A DNA stretch of 64,000 bases, taken from NCBI RefSeq assembly GCF_002104765.1, contig NZ_NCXM01000020.1:1-64000 (forward strand). Direction: 5' to 3'. This document shows positions 42,750-50,529 of the stretch, piece by piece (position 1 is the first letter of the stretch; each line of letters opens with the position of its first letter). This stretch comes from Mycolicibacterium vulneris (GTDB taxonomy: Bacteria > Actinomycetota > Actinomycetes > Mycobacteriales > Mycobacteriaceae). Made by a program: the position numbers and the translations under genes. The notes beneath the pieces were generated by a model that made no database searches, had not been told where the DNA came from, and saw nothing but the letters and a program-made list of their open reading frames with translations.

Positions 42750-43555
42750 CCAATGTAATTTCAGCAACCCGACCCGCTCCGCCACCTACCACCAAGACCG
42801 ACGATTCGTACGACGATGTAGTCGAGATGTTTCTGGCGCTGCACCAGTTGCCCGCCGAATCGCACGAGTACGCCCACCAGCGCGAACGCATCGTTTCTCG
42901 ATGCCTGCCGCTGGCGGACCACGTGGCCAGCCACTTCGCCCGTCGGGGCGAAGGTCTCGAAGACCTGATTCAGGTCGCGCGGCTGGGGTTGATGAACGCC
43001 GTCAACCGATTCGACCCCGCCAAGGGGCCCAGCTTCATCGGGTTCGCCGTGCCCACCATGATGGGCGAGGTCCGGCGCTACTTCCGCGACTACAGCTGGG
43101 GAATGCGCGTCCCGCGGCGGTTGCGCGAGTTGCACGTGCAGATCAGCAGGACCACCGCGGATCTGTCCCAGCGACTGGGGCGCGCGCCCACGGCGGGCGA
43201 GCTGTCTCAGGTGCTCGAGGTACCGCGCGAGGAGATCATCGAATGTCTCGTCGCGGGCGACGCCTATCGGCTCGACTCCCTGGATGCACCGCTGGGCGCC
43301 GACGGTTCGGGAACGCCCCGCTCGGTGGCCGACTCGGTCGGCGACATCGATCCACAGATCGAGCACATCACCAATCGGGAAGCGCTGCGGGTGCTGGTTG
43401 CCACCCTCCCGCAGCGTGAACGCGAGGTGCTGGGCATGCGGTTCTTCGAATCCATGACGCAAAGCCAGATCGCGGAGCGGATCGGCGTGTCACAGATGCA
43501 GGTATCCCGCATCCTGGCAAACACGCTGAGCAGCCTGCGCGATCAACTCGAGTAG
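42746..43555 (+). CDS. RNA polymerase sigma factor, SigF/SigB family
   Basis: The product is 269 residues. Sigma region 2 has C-L-P-L-A-D-H-V-A-S-H-F and D-L-I-Q-V-A-R-L-G-L-M-N-A-V-x-R-F-D, with F-A-V-P-T-M-M-G-E-V-R-R-Y-F-R-D-Y-S-W; region 4 ends with M-T-Q-S-Q-I-A-E-R-I-G-V-S-Q-M-Q-V-S-R-I-L. It is clearly related to mycobacterial SigF but diverges enough to be a paralogue. No anti-sigma (RsbW/UsfX-like) gene is next to it. A GTG at 42734 is an alternative start. A SigF-type promoter exists in this window before the UsfY-like gene. Confidence 0.93.
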   Translation: MTNVISATRPAPPPTTKTDDSYDDVVEMFLALHQLPAESHEYAHQRERIVSRCLPLADHVASHFARRGEGLEDLIQVARLGLMNAVNRFDPAKGPSFIGFAVPTMMGEVRRYFRDYSWGMRVPRRLRELHVQISRTTADLSQRLGRAPTAGELSQVLEVPREEIIECLVAGDAYRLDSLDAPLGADGSGTPRSVADSVGDIDPQIEHITNREALRVLVATLPQREREVLGMRFFESMTQSQIAERIGVSQMQVSRILANTLSSLRDQLE

Positions 43556-43575
43556 CAGGCCAGTTCCCCCAGGAC

Positions 43576-43602
43576 GCTGCGCGGCATACCCTGCCGCGCA
43601 GC
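43576..43602 (+). terminator. Hairpin terminator after the sigma factor gene
   Basis: GCTGCGCGGCA at 43576-43586 and TGCCGCGCAGC at 43592-43602 form a perfect 11-bp stem with a 5-base loop TACCC, 20 bp after the sigma stop codon. No T-tract follows, as is common in mycobacteria. Confidence 0.68.
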
Positions 43603-43670
43603 CCTGTACTGTGCGATCGAAGGACGATCCGACTTTGTCGCCAGGAAGACCTGGAAGGGAGCTGGATGCG

Positions 43671-44303
43671 ATGAGGATGTCACGAACGGTGATCGCGGGT
43701 GTCGCAGCGACGACGGCACTTGCGATATCGGTGGCCGGCTGTGGGGGCAACAAGCCGCAGCCGTCGCCGTCGAAGTCCGGATCGGCCACCTCGGCAACCT
43801 CGGCTCCGAGCAGCCCCGGCTCGGCACCGGCGTCATCGGCGCCGGCCCAACCCAACGAGTACGACAAGCTGCTCATCCAGCCCAGTGACATCAACGCCCC
43901 GGTCCCCTTCACGGCCACGCCCCCGACCGGCAACCCCAACGGCCAGCCGGGCGTGGCGACCACCTTCAAGGACGACGACGGTAGCCACGCGATCAAGGTG
44001 ACTATCCAGGTCTACGACGACCCCGACTCCGCCACGAACGCGTTGAACGCCGCGAAGGGACAACAGGGCGGCGTGATCAAGGATCCCTCCACGCAACCGT
44101 CGAACATCGGCAGCGGCGGAACGATGCTGATGGGCAACGCCCCGGACCGCAGCAAGGGTGCGGTCATCCTGCTCTTCACCGAGGGCAAGGCGTTCGCCAC
44201 GCTGGAATTCGACGGCCCGACCGACACGCTGGCCCCGCCGGACTTCGTCAACGACGTCGGCCAGAAGCAGGATGCGGCCATCAAGAAGGGGCTCGGCAGC
44301 TAG
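43671..44303 (+). CDS. Hypothetical lipoprotein (paralogue of the 44971 gene)
   Basis: The product is 210 residues. A signal peptide ends in S-V-A-G-C, so C24 would be lipidated. A Ser/Pro/Ala-rich linker (about 30-60) leads to a folded domain with I-N-A-P-V-P-F-T-A-T-P-P, N-P-N-G-Q-P-G and the ending P-P-D-F-V-N-D-V-G-Q-K-Q-D-A-A. The same motifs occur in the gene at 44971-45600, so they are tandem duplicates with a DUF2231 gene between them. The function is unknown; it should sit on the outer face of the inner membrane. Confidence 0.85.
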   Translation: MRMSRTVIAGVAATTALAISVAGCGGNKPQPSPSKSGSATSATSAPSSPGSAPASSAPAQPNEYDKLLIQPSDINAPVPFTATPPTGNPNGQPGVATTFKDDDGSHAIKVTIQVYDDPDSATNALNAAKGQQGGVIKDPSTQPSNIGSGGTMLMGNAPDRSKGAVILLFTEGKAFATLEFDGPTDTLAPPDFVNDVGQKQDAAIKKGLGS

Positions 44304-44333
44304 CCGCTGCGCCACCACCATCGGGGGGACGCC

Positions 44334-44825
44334 ATGAACGTCATCAACGGCATGCCGGCGCACGCTTTGCTGCTGCATTTCGTGTTGGTGCTGGTGCCGC
44401 TCACCGCCCTGCTGGTAATCGCTTGCGGGTTATGGCCGGCGGCGCGGCGCGGGCAGCTGATGTGGCTCACGCTGGTGCTGGCCGTGGTCACCATGGTGTT
44501 GACGCCCATCACCATCAACGCCGGCGGATGGCTCTACGGCCTGAGAACGAATCCGAGCCCGATCCTGCGCGAACACGCCGAGCGCGGCGGCCTGATGACC
44601 TACTTCTCCGCCGCGCTGCTGGTCGCGGCTGTCGTGCTGGTCGTGGTGCGGGTGATCGAACGCCGGTCCGACAAGGGCCGCGTCGCCACCCGGATACTCG
44701 TCGCGATTCTGGTGCTGGCGGTGGGGATCGCGTCGATGGTCCAGATCTACCGCGTGGGCGACGCCGGTGCGCAGTCGGTCTGGGGCACCGAGATCGCGCG
44801 CCTGACGAAGAACCACCCGGGCTGA
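44334..44825 (+). CDS. DUF2231 membrane protein
   Basis: The product is 163 residues with four membrane helices (about 9-30, 38-60, 83-105, 118-140). The start V-I-N-G-M-P-A-H-A-L-L-L-H-F is typical of DUF2231, whose histidines may bind heme or another redox group. It lies 30 bp after one lipoprotein gene and before its paralogue, so the three may form a unit. Molecular role unknown. Confidence 0.85.
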   Translation: MNVINGMPAHALLLHFVLVLVPLTALLVIACGLWPAARRGQLMWLTLVLAVVTMVLTPITINAGGWLYGLRTNPSPILREHAERGGLMTYFSAALLVAAVVLVVVRVIERRSDKGRVATRILVAILVLAVGIASMVQIYRVGDAGAQSVWGTEIARLTKNHPG

Positions 44826-44846
44826 CGACGCCACTCGCGGCAAAAC

Positions 44847-44876
44847 CCGTCGGCGCGCGCGGGCGAGCGCCGTCGG
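44847..44876 (+). terminator. GC-rich hairpin after the DUF2231 gene
   Basis: CGGCGC at 44851-44856 pairs with GCGCCG at 44867-44872, extended after one mismatch by three more pairs (44847-44849 with 44874-44876), with a 10-base loop. It lies 21 bp after the stop. It may separate the DUF2231 transcript from the second lipoprotein gene. Confidence 0.45.
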
Positions 44877-44970
44877 AGTAACTGCCGTGCGCTAACCACG
44901 TTTCGCGACATGGGTGCTTCCGTTGCGTTACCGTTTGCGGTGTCGAAGCCGGGGGCGGAAGGAAACGTCC

Positions 44971-45600
44971 ATGAGCAAATTTTTCAGGCTTGCCGTCGGG
45001 GTGCCGTTGACGCTGGCACTGGCCGGCGCGACGGTGCTGGGCTGCGGCAACGGGTCGAAGTCAACGCCGGCCACATCGCCGGCCACGTCGCCGTCGGTCG
45101 CCTCGAGTTCGCCCGGGCACGCCGCGACATCGACGCCCGCGCCCGCCCAGCCCTCCGACTACACGCGGTTGCTCATCGCGCCAGGCGATATCAACGCGCC
45201 CGAGGTCTTCACGGCCACCCCGCCGATCAACAACCCGAACGGTCAACCGGGCGCCAGCACCACTTTCAGCAACAACGACCGGACGCACGTGATCGCTGAC
45301 AGCGTTCAGGTCCTGTCCGATCCCGCCGCCGCGCAGCGCGCGCTGGAATCGGCAAACTCGACGCATGACGGTTACGTCCACGGGGCGCCCGAGCCGATCG
45401 CCATCGGCACCGGGGGCACCACGATCTCGGGCCCCTCGCCCGACGGCGCGAAGGGCGTGACCGTGCTGATGTTCACCGAGGGCAAAGCCTTCGTCGAGTT
45501 GGAATTCGACGGCCCGCCCAGCGCCCTCGTGCCGCCGGACTTCGTGACTGATGTCGGCCAAAAACAAGACGCCGCAGTCAAGAACGGACTCGGCGGCTAG
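44971..45600 (+). CDS. Hypothetical lipoprotein (paralogue of the 43671 gene)
   Basis: The product is 209 residues. The signal peptide ends in V-L-G-C with C25 as the lipidated residue, followed by a Ser/Thr/Pro/Ala linker. The core shares I-N-A-P-x-x-F-T-A-T-P-P, N-P-N-G-Q-P-G and L-M-F-T-E-G-K-A-F-V-E-L-E-F-D-G-P with the first copy. A GGCGGAAGGA ribosome site precedes the ATG. It has its own 145-bp upstream gap, so it may be separately regulated. The function is unknown. Confidence 0.85.
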   Translation: MSKFFRLAVGVPLTLALAGATVLGCGNGSKSTPATSPATSPSVASSSPGHAATSTPAPAQPSDYTRLLIAPGDINAPEVFTATPPINNPNGQPGASTTFSNNDRTHVIADSVQVLSDPAAAQRALESANSTHDGYVHGAPEPIAIGTGGTTISGPSPDGAKGVTVLMFTEGKAFVELEFDGPPSALVPPDFVTDVGQKQDAAVKNGLGG

Positions 45601-45618
45601 AAACGGCGACGAAGACAC

Positions 45619-46101
45619 TCACGGGGCCGGCGTGAGCAGAAACAGCCGGAACCGGCGCGCGCCGGCGCGTTCCTGGGCGAGGCGATAATTCGGCCAGGAC
45701 GTCAGCGCCTGGGCCCACGCTTCGTCGCGCTCCGCGCCGCCGAGCAGCCGCACGGACGCCACGAACCGGTGGCCCCGACGGCGCACCGTGACCCGTTGCG
45801 CCGCTTTCAGATTCGCCGACCAGGACGGGTGGCGCACGCGGCCCCAGTTCGATCCGACCAACAGCAGGCCGTCGCGAAAGGGTACGTACTGCACGGTTGC
45901 GCTGCGGGCGAGACCGGTCTTGCGGCCCGAGAGGGTGATCCGCACGTTGGGCACGCCGGCCAGATCCAACGCGCCGAGCCGTCCACTGGTCAGGAACCGA
46001 AGCACGGCTTCGAGCCCCTCCACGATCTGGCGACCGTTGAGGACCAGCACGCGGTAGGCCGTGGGGTTGCGCGCCAGCCGCTGCAGCGGATTCATGGGCA
46101 T
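45619..46101 (-). CDS. Deazaflavin (F420)-dependent nitroreductase family protein
   Basis: The product is 160 residues. The split-barrel fold of the Ddn family is visible in L-S-G-R-K-T-G-L-A-R-S-A-T-V-Q-Y-V-P and L-L-V-G-S-N-W-G-R-V-R-H-P-S-W-S-A-N-L. Such proteins use F420H2 to reduce quinones or nitro compounds. The first residues carry an amphipathic helix that may touch membrane. It is divergent from the TetR gene at 46232 across a 130-bp region with a strong palindrome. Confidence 0.88.
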   Translation of the reverse strand: MPMNPLQRLARNPTAYRVLVLNGRQIVEGLEAVLRFLTSGRLGALDLAGVPNVRITLSGRKTGLARSATVQYVPFRDGLLLVGSNWGRVRHPSWSANLKAAQRVTVRRRGHRFVASVRLLGGAERDEAWAQALTSWPNYRLAQERAGARRFRLFLLTPAP

Positions 46102-46199
46102 GACTGTATTCGCTGGGCGCCGGGCCAGGGCGTCACGGCGATGAAATGCCGCTAACGAACCAAGGTTTCGGTGCGCACCCGAAACGCGGCCCGCCCGGC

Positions 46200-46219
46200 T
46201 AAATAAAGCGCTTGATTTA
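46200..46219. promoter_or_regulatory. 20-bp palindromic operator before the TetR-P450 pair
   Basis: TAAATAAAGCGCTTGATTTA is a near-perfect palindrome around AGCGCT; only one pair of positions fails. It ends 12 bp before the GTG of the TetR gene and lies about 100 bp before the divergent F420-type gene. It is very AT-rich at the arms compared with its surroundings, as TetR operators often are. Autoregulation of TetR and P450 and perhaps of the divergent gene is likely. Confidence 0.72.
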
Positions 46220-46231
46220 ATACGGGGCGAG

Positions 46232-46954
46232 GTGTTCACTGAGGCGATGACTGCCGAACGGGCCGCTCGGTCCGACAGGTCGACGGGCACCCGAGAGGCG
46301 ATCCTGTCGGCCGCCGAGGTGCTTTTCGCCGAACGCGGTATGTACGCCGTGTCCAACCGGCAGATCAGCGAAGCGGCCGGCCAGGGCAATAACGCCGCGG
46401 CGTGCTACCACTTCGGCACCAGGGTCGACCTGCTCCGCGCGATCGAAAGCAAGCATCGAGAGCCGATCGAGGAGCTGCGCGCCCAGATGCTGACCGCCAT
46501 CGGTAATTCGACCGAGCTACGCGACTGGGTCGGCGCCCTGGTGCGCCCGTTGACCGATCACCTGTCCGCGCTGGGCACCCCGACCTGGTACGCCCGATTC
46601 GCCGCGCAGGCCATGGCCGATCCGACCTACCGCCATGTGGTCACCAAAGACGCACTGGCGTCGCCGTTGCTGGTGCAGACGCTCGACGGCATCAACCGCT
46701 GCCTGCCGGAGCTGCCCAAGCGGGTGCGTTCGGAACGAATGGTGATGGTGCGCAACCTGCTCATGCACACCTGCGCTGAGCACGAAGGCGCGCTGGCCGA
46801 ACACGGACCGCGGTCGCGTTCGGCGTGGCCGGTGGCCGGCGAAGGGCTGATCGACGCGATCGTCGGCCTGTGGCGCGCGCCGGTTCACGTGGGCGCGGCC
46901 GGCGGCCAGCCGACACAGACGACCGCGCAGGCCGACAACCGAGGAGCACGATGA
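46232..46954 (+). CDS. TetR family transcriptional regulator
   Basis: The product is 240 residues from the GTG, or 235 from an ATG at 46247; the GTG has a GGGGCGAG element close by. The helix-turn-helix is near residues 22-60 (E-A-I-L-S-A-A-E-V-L-F-A-E-R-G and N-R-Q-I-S-E-A-A-G-Q-G-N). The C-terminal half is typical of ligand-binding TetR domains. The stop overlaps the ATG of the P450 gene (ATGA), so the regulator and enzyme are made together. Confidence 0.92.
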   Translation: MFTEAMTAERAARSDRSTGTREAILSAAEVLFAERGMYAVSNRQISEAAGQGNNAAACYHFGTRVDLLRAIESKHREPIEELRAQMLTAIGNSTELRDWVGALVRPLTDHLSALGTPTWYARFAAQAMADPTYRHVVTKDALASPLLVQTLDGINRCLPELPKRVRSERMVMVRNLLMHTCAEHEGALAEHGPRSRSAWPVAGEGLIDAIVGLWRAPVHVGAAGGQPTQTTAQADNRGAR

Positions 46955-48174
46955 CCGAAGGTTCCACCGCCACCGATATCCCGGAATTCCCGATGACACG
47001 GGCGCCGGGCTGCCCATTCGCCCCGCCTCCGCCGGTGCTGGTGCTCAACGCCGACAAACAGCTGAGCAGGGTCCGGATCTGGGATGACAGCACGCCGTGG
47101 CTCATCCACGGCTACGACGCGATACGCGCGCTGTTCACCGATTCCCGCACCAGCGTCGACGACCGGCTGCCCGGCTATCCGCATTGGAACGCGGGCATGC
47201 TGGCCACGGTGCACAAACGCCCGCGCTCGGTGTTCACCTCCGACGCAGAAGAACACACCCGGTTCCGCCGGATGCTGTCTAAACCGTTCACGTTCAAGCG
47301 AGTTGAAGCACTGCGGCCGGCGGTACAGAAGATCACCGACGACCACATCGACGCCCTGCTGGCGGGCCCAAAGCCGGGCGACATCGTCAGCACCCTCTCG
47401 CTGCCGGTCCCCTCCCTGGTCATCAGCGAACTGCTGGGCGTGCCCTACGAGGACGCGGAGTTCTTCCAGACCCTAGCCCAGCGGGGTATGGGCCGCTACG
47501 CGACCGAGGAGGACACCGCCCAGGGCGCCGCCTCGTTGGCGAAGTATCTGGCCAATCTGGTTCGGACCAAGATGCTTAGCCCCTCAGAGGATTTGGTGTC
47601 CGACCTGGCCGAGCGGGTCAACGCCGAAGAGATCAGCGTGCGCGAGGCCGCACAATTGGCCACCGGCGTGCTGATCGCGGGCCACGAGACCACCGCGAAC
47701 ATGATCAGCCTGAGCATTGCGGCATTGCTCGAACACCCGGATCAACGAGCGCTGCTGCGCGACACCGATGACCCGAAGGTCGTCGCCGCCGCGGTCGAAG
47801 AGCTGATGCGCTACCTGAGCATCATCCAGACCGGTCAGCGGCGAATCGCCATCGAGGACATCGAGATTGGCGGCGAGACGATCCGTGCCGGCGACGGCAT
47901 CATCCTGGACGTCGCCCCGGCCAACTGGGATGCCCGCCAGTTCCCCAACCCGGACCGCCTCGACCTGCTCCGCGAGGACGGGCCGCACGTCGGGTTCGGC
48001 TACGGTCGCCACCAGTGTGTGGGACAGCAGCTGGCCCGCATGGAACTGCAGATCGTCTTGCCCACGCTGCTCCGCCGCATTCCGACACTGCATCTCGCCG
48101 TGCCGCTGAATGACCTGCCGTTCAAACATGATGCACTGGCGTACGGACTCTATGAGCTGCCCGTGACATGGTGA
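46951..48174 (+). CDS. Cytochrome P450
   Basis: The product is 407 residues with CYP105-like features. The I-helix motif is A-G-H-E-T-T-A-N near residue 250, ExxR is E-E-L-M-R near 287, and the heme loop is F-G-Y-G-R-H-Q-C-V-G near 350, with the axial Cys. GAGGAG lies before the ATG. No ferredoxin or reductase gene is adjacent. It is coupled to the TetR gene upstream and followed by an SDR remnant. Substrate unknown. Confidence 0.94.
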   Translation: MTEGSTATDIPEFPMTRAPGCPFAPPPPVLVLNADKQLSRVRIWDDSTPWLIHGYDAIRALFTDSRTSVDDRLPGYPHWNAGMLATVHKRPRSVFTSDAEEHTRFRRMLSKPFTFKRVEALRPAVQKITDDHIDALLAGPKPGDIVSTLSLPVPSLVISELLGVPYEDAEFFQTLAQRGMGRYATEEDTAQGAASLAKYLANLVRTKMLSPSEDLVSDLAERVNAEEISVREAAQLATGVLIAGHETTANMISLSIAALLEHPDQRALLRDTDDPKVVAAAVEELMRYLSIIQTGQRRIAIEDIEIGGETIRAGDGIILDVAPANWDARQFPNPDRLDLLREDGPHVGFGYGRHQCVGQQLARMELQIVLPTLLRRIPTLHLAVPLNDLPFKHDALAYGLYELPVTW

Positions 48175-48698
48175 AGCCCGATCTGTCGCTGGACGTTCCA
48201 GATCTGCGTGGCAGGTTTGCCGTAGTAACCGGGGCCAACAGCGGTTTGGGGTTCGGGTTGGCCAAGCGGCTGTCGGCCGGCGGTGCCGACGTTGTGATGG
48301 CGATCCGCTACCGGGTCAAGGGCGAACAGGCGATCGCCGAGGTCCGTCGGGAGGTGCCGGAGGCCAAGCTCAACATCAGGCAGCTCGACCTGTCGTCGCT
48401 GTCCGGCGTCGCCACGGTGGGCGACGAGCTGATCGCAGAAGGTCGCCCGATCGACATCCTGATCAACAACGCGGGCGTCATGACGCCGCCGCAACGGCAA
48501 GAGACCAGCGATGGTTTCGAATTACAGTTCGGTACAAACCATTTGGGGCATTTCGCCTTGACCGGACGGCTGCTGGGTCTGCTGCTGTCCAACGCCGCCC
48601 ATCCGGGCCTGACCAAGACCAACCTGCTCAGCGGTGCGTCGTACGGCCGCGCCACACCGACGTTGCAGGCCCGGCTGACGCGGCTGACATGGCGGGTC
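48168..48698 (+). pseudogene. SDR family gene with internal deletion (likely non-functional)
   Basis: Starting at an ATG overlapping the P450 end, the frame encodes a good SDR N-terminus (V-V-T-G-A-N-S-G-L-G-F-G, and I-N-N-A-G-V-M-T-P-P) and F-G-T-N-H-L-G-H-F-A-L. Then G-R-L-L-G-L-L joins directly to L-S-N-A-A-H-P-G-L-T-K-T-N-L, a motif that in full-length relatives lies about 70 residues later. The missing part holds the catalytic Ser and Y-x3-K. After about residue 177 the frame runs into unrelated sequence. Family members are about 300 residues. The exact breakpoints are inferred from family memory. Confidence 0.68.
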
Positions 48699-48946
48699 TG
48701 CCGGTCGACTTCCTGGCCGATGCGATCGCCGAGATCGGGCCACAGCACTGTCAGCGCGGACAGTCGGTGCGGACGGTGCTCGACGTCTACCGTGAACCCA
48801 TGGCCGCGGTGGCGGGATCGCCGGTGCCCGGAGAGCGATTCCGGGCGGCCGTCCATGCCGCCGGGCGCGCGATCCCCCACCTGTCGAGGGAGCTGATCGA
48901 CAAATACCTGGCCGACCTCCAGCGGATCGGTGTGCTGACCCGCTGA
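48689..48946 (+). CDS. Short unknown ORF, probably a C-terminal gene remnant
   Basis: An 85-residue ORF in another frame begins ATG exactly where the SDR remnant loses its homology. It reads A-G-L-P-V-D-F-L-A-D-A-I-A-E-I-G and L-D-V-Y-R-E-P-M-A-A-V-A and ends D-K-Y-L-A-D-L-Q-R-I-G-V. The amino-acid mix is that of a real folded protein, but there is no typical N-terminal domain and no clear ribosome site. I do not recognise the family. Its start at a presumed deletion junction suggests it is the tail of a lost gene. Confidence 0.45.
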   Translation: MAGLPVDFLADAIAEIGPQHCQRGQSVRTVLDVYREPMAAVAGSPVPGERFRAAVHAAGRAIPHLSRELIDKYLADLQRIGVLTR

Positions 48947-48979
48947 ACGCGAACTGATCTGGAAAACGAAGGGACGACG

Positions 48980-49297
48980 ATGTCCAGCCCAGCCCCAACG
49001 CTCTACCCCGAAGGCGTGATCGGTGCGCCCAAGGACCGGCGCGGTCACGCGGCGGAATTCAGCACCGGCCTGCCGGCGGGCACCGAGGTGTTCTCCGCCG
49101 ACAACCACATCTCGGTGCGACAGATCAACGAGATCGGGATCGACAAGGTGATGTGGTCGTCCGATTACCCGCACAGCGAAAGCACTTTCGGCTATTCGGA
49201 GCGGTCGCTGGTCGCGGTGGTCGACGCGGTCGGTCCCGAGGACGCCGTTCGGGTTGTCGGTGGCAACATCAAAAACTTCCTGGGGATCTCCGCATGA
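48980..49297 (+). pseudogene. Amidohydrolase_2-type gene with a large in-frame internal deletion
   Basis: The frame encodes 105 residues, but mycobacterial relatives have about 390. The N-terminus has V-F-S-A-D-N-H-I-S with the first metal-binding D-x-H, and it passes at once into R-Q-I-N-E-I-G-I-D-K-V-M-W-S-S-D-Y-P-H-S-E-S, the C-terminal metal Asp motif, and G-N-I-K-N-F-L-G. The middle of the barrel is absent. The reading frame is kept. A good AAGGGA site precedes the ATG and the stop overlaps the next ATG, so it may still be translated. An active enzyme is not expected. Confidence 0.72.
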
Positions 49298-50529
49298 CGA
49301 ATTCGGTTACTGCCCGCGCCTCGGTGCTCGACATCCCCGATGAGCCGGACTGGGCGCGCATGCGCACCGAGATCGGTGCGCGGCTGCGATCCGCCATGGC
49401 CGAACACGGTGTCGACGCCCTGATCCTGCTGATGAACGGCTATGTCGGCTACGCGACCGGTGCCAGCTGGCCCCTCCTGGACGCCGGCCTGTCACACGTG
49501 GAGCGCCCGGTCGCCGTCGTGCTCGCCGACGACGTGCATCCGCACCTGTTCATGCCGTTCCGCAGCGGGGCGTCCGCGGAGTATCCCGTGCCCGACGACC
49601 ATCTGCACGGTCCCGCCTACCTCGAATTCGACCATGGTGTCGAGGATTTCGCGCGGAAGCTGGCCGGGATCGTCCCGCCGGGGGCCAACGTCGCCGTAGA
49701 CGAACTCACCGGTGCGATGCGGCGGGCGGCGCCCAAGCTGTTTCCCGCGGGTGCGCCGACCGACGCGGCGATCGTGCTCGGCGCCGCGCAACTGGTGAAG
49801 ACCCGCGACGAGTTGTCTTGTCTGCGTCGGGCGGCCCGCATCACCGAACGGGCGATTGTCGACGTGCAGCAGGCGTTGAAACCCGGTGTGCGTCAGATCG
49901 ATCTCTCGGCCACGTTCGTGCGTCGCGCTTTCGAGCTTGGCGCCACCACCAACATGCTGGAGGCCATCTGGCAGGTGATGCCGAGCTCGCGGGAAGCCGG
50001 AGTGTGGACGACGCACGGCGATCTCGCGCTGCCCCTGCTACCGACGGATCGGGAGCTGGCCGCGGGCGACGTGCTGTGGACGGATATCAGCATCACCTAC
50101 CACGGATACTGCTCTGACTTCGGCCGCACCTGGGTGGTCGGCGAGGCGCCCACGCCACGACAGCAAGACCAATTCCGTCAGTGGCGCACCATTTTGGACA
50201 CCGTGCTCGCGGTCACCAAAGCCGGCGTGACCTCAGGCGACCTGGCGCGCGCCGCGATCGCGGCCAACGGCGGTCGCAAACCGTGGCTGCCGCATTTCTA
50301 TCTGGGCCACGGCATCGGCACCTACCCCGCCGAAGCGCCGATGATCGGGACAGATCTCGGCGAGGAGTTCGACGACAATTTCGTCTTCCCGCCCGGCATG
50401 GTGCTGGTGCTGGAACCCGTGGTGTGGCAGGACGGCACAGGAGGCTACCGCAGTGAGGAGATCGTGGTGATCACCGAAGACGGCTACGCGCCGATCACCG
50501 ACTACCCGTACACCCCCTATGGCGACTGA
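49294..50529 (+). CDS. M24 family metallopeptidase (Xaa-Pro aminopeptidase-like)
   Basis: The product is 411 residues. The N-terminal creatinase-like domain ends near 170 and the pita-bread domain follows. All five metal ligands of aminopeptidase P are present: the two Asps in L-W-T-D-I-S and C-S-D-F-G-R-T-W, His in Y-L-G-H-G-I-G, and Glu in V-L-V-L-E-P and Y-R-S-E-E-I-V-V. It overlaps the amidohydrolase remnant by four bases and the following M24 gene by eleven. It should cleave Xaa-Pro peptides or a related amide in the cytosol. Confidence 0.9.
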   Translation: MTNSVTARASVLDIPDEPDWARMRTEIGARLRSAMAEHGVDALILLMNGYVGYATGASWPLLDAGLSHVERPVAVVLADDVHPHLFMPFRSGASAEYPVPDDHLHGPAYLEFDHGVEDFARKLAGIVPPGANVAVDELTGAMRRAAPKLFPAGAPTDAAIVLGAAQLVKTRDELSCLRRAARITERAIVDVQQALKPGVRQIDLSATFVRRAFELGATTNMLEAIWQVMPSSREAGVWTTHGDLALPLLPTDRELAAGDVLWTDISITYHGYCSDFGRTWVVGEAPTPRQQDQFRQWRTILDTVLAVTKAGVTSGDLARAAIAANGGRKPWLPHFYLGHGIGTYPAEAPMIGTDLGEEFDDNFVFPPGMVLVLEPVVWQDGTGGYRSEEIVVITEDGYAPITDYPYTPYGD

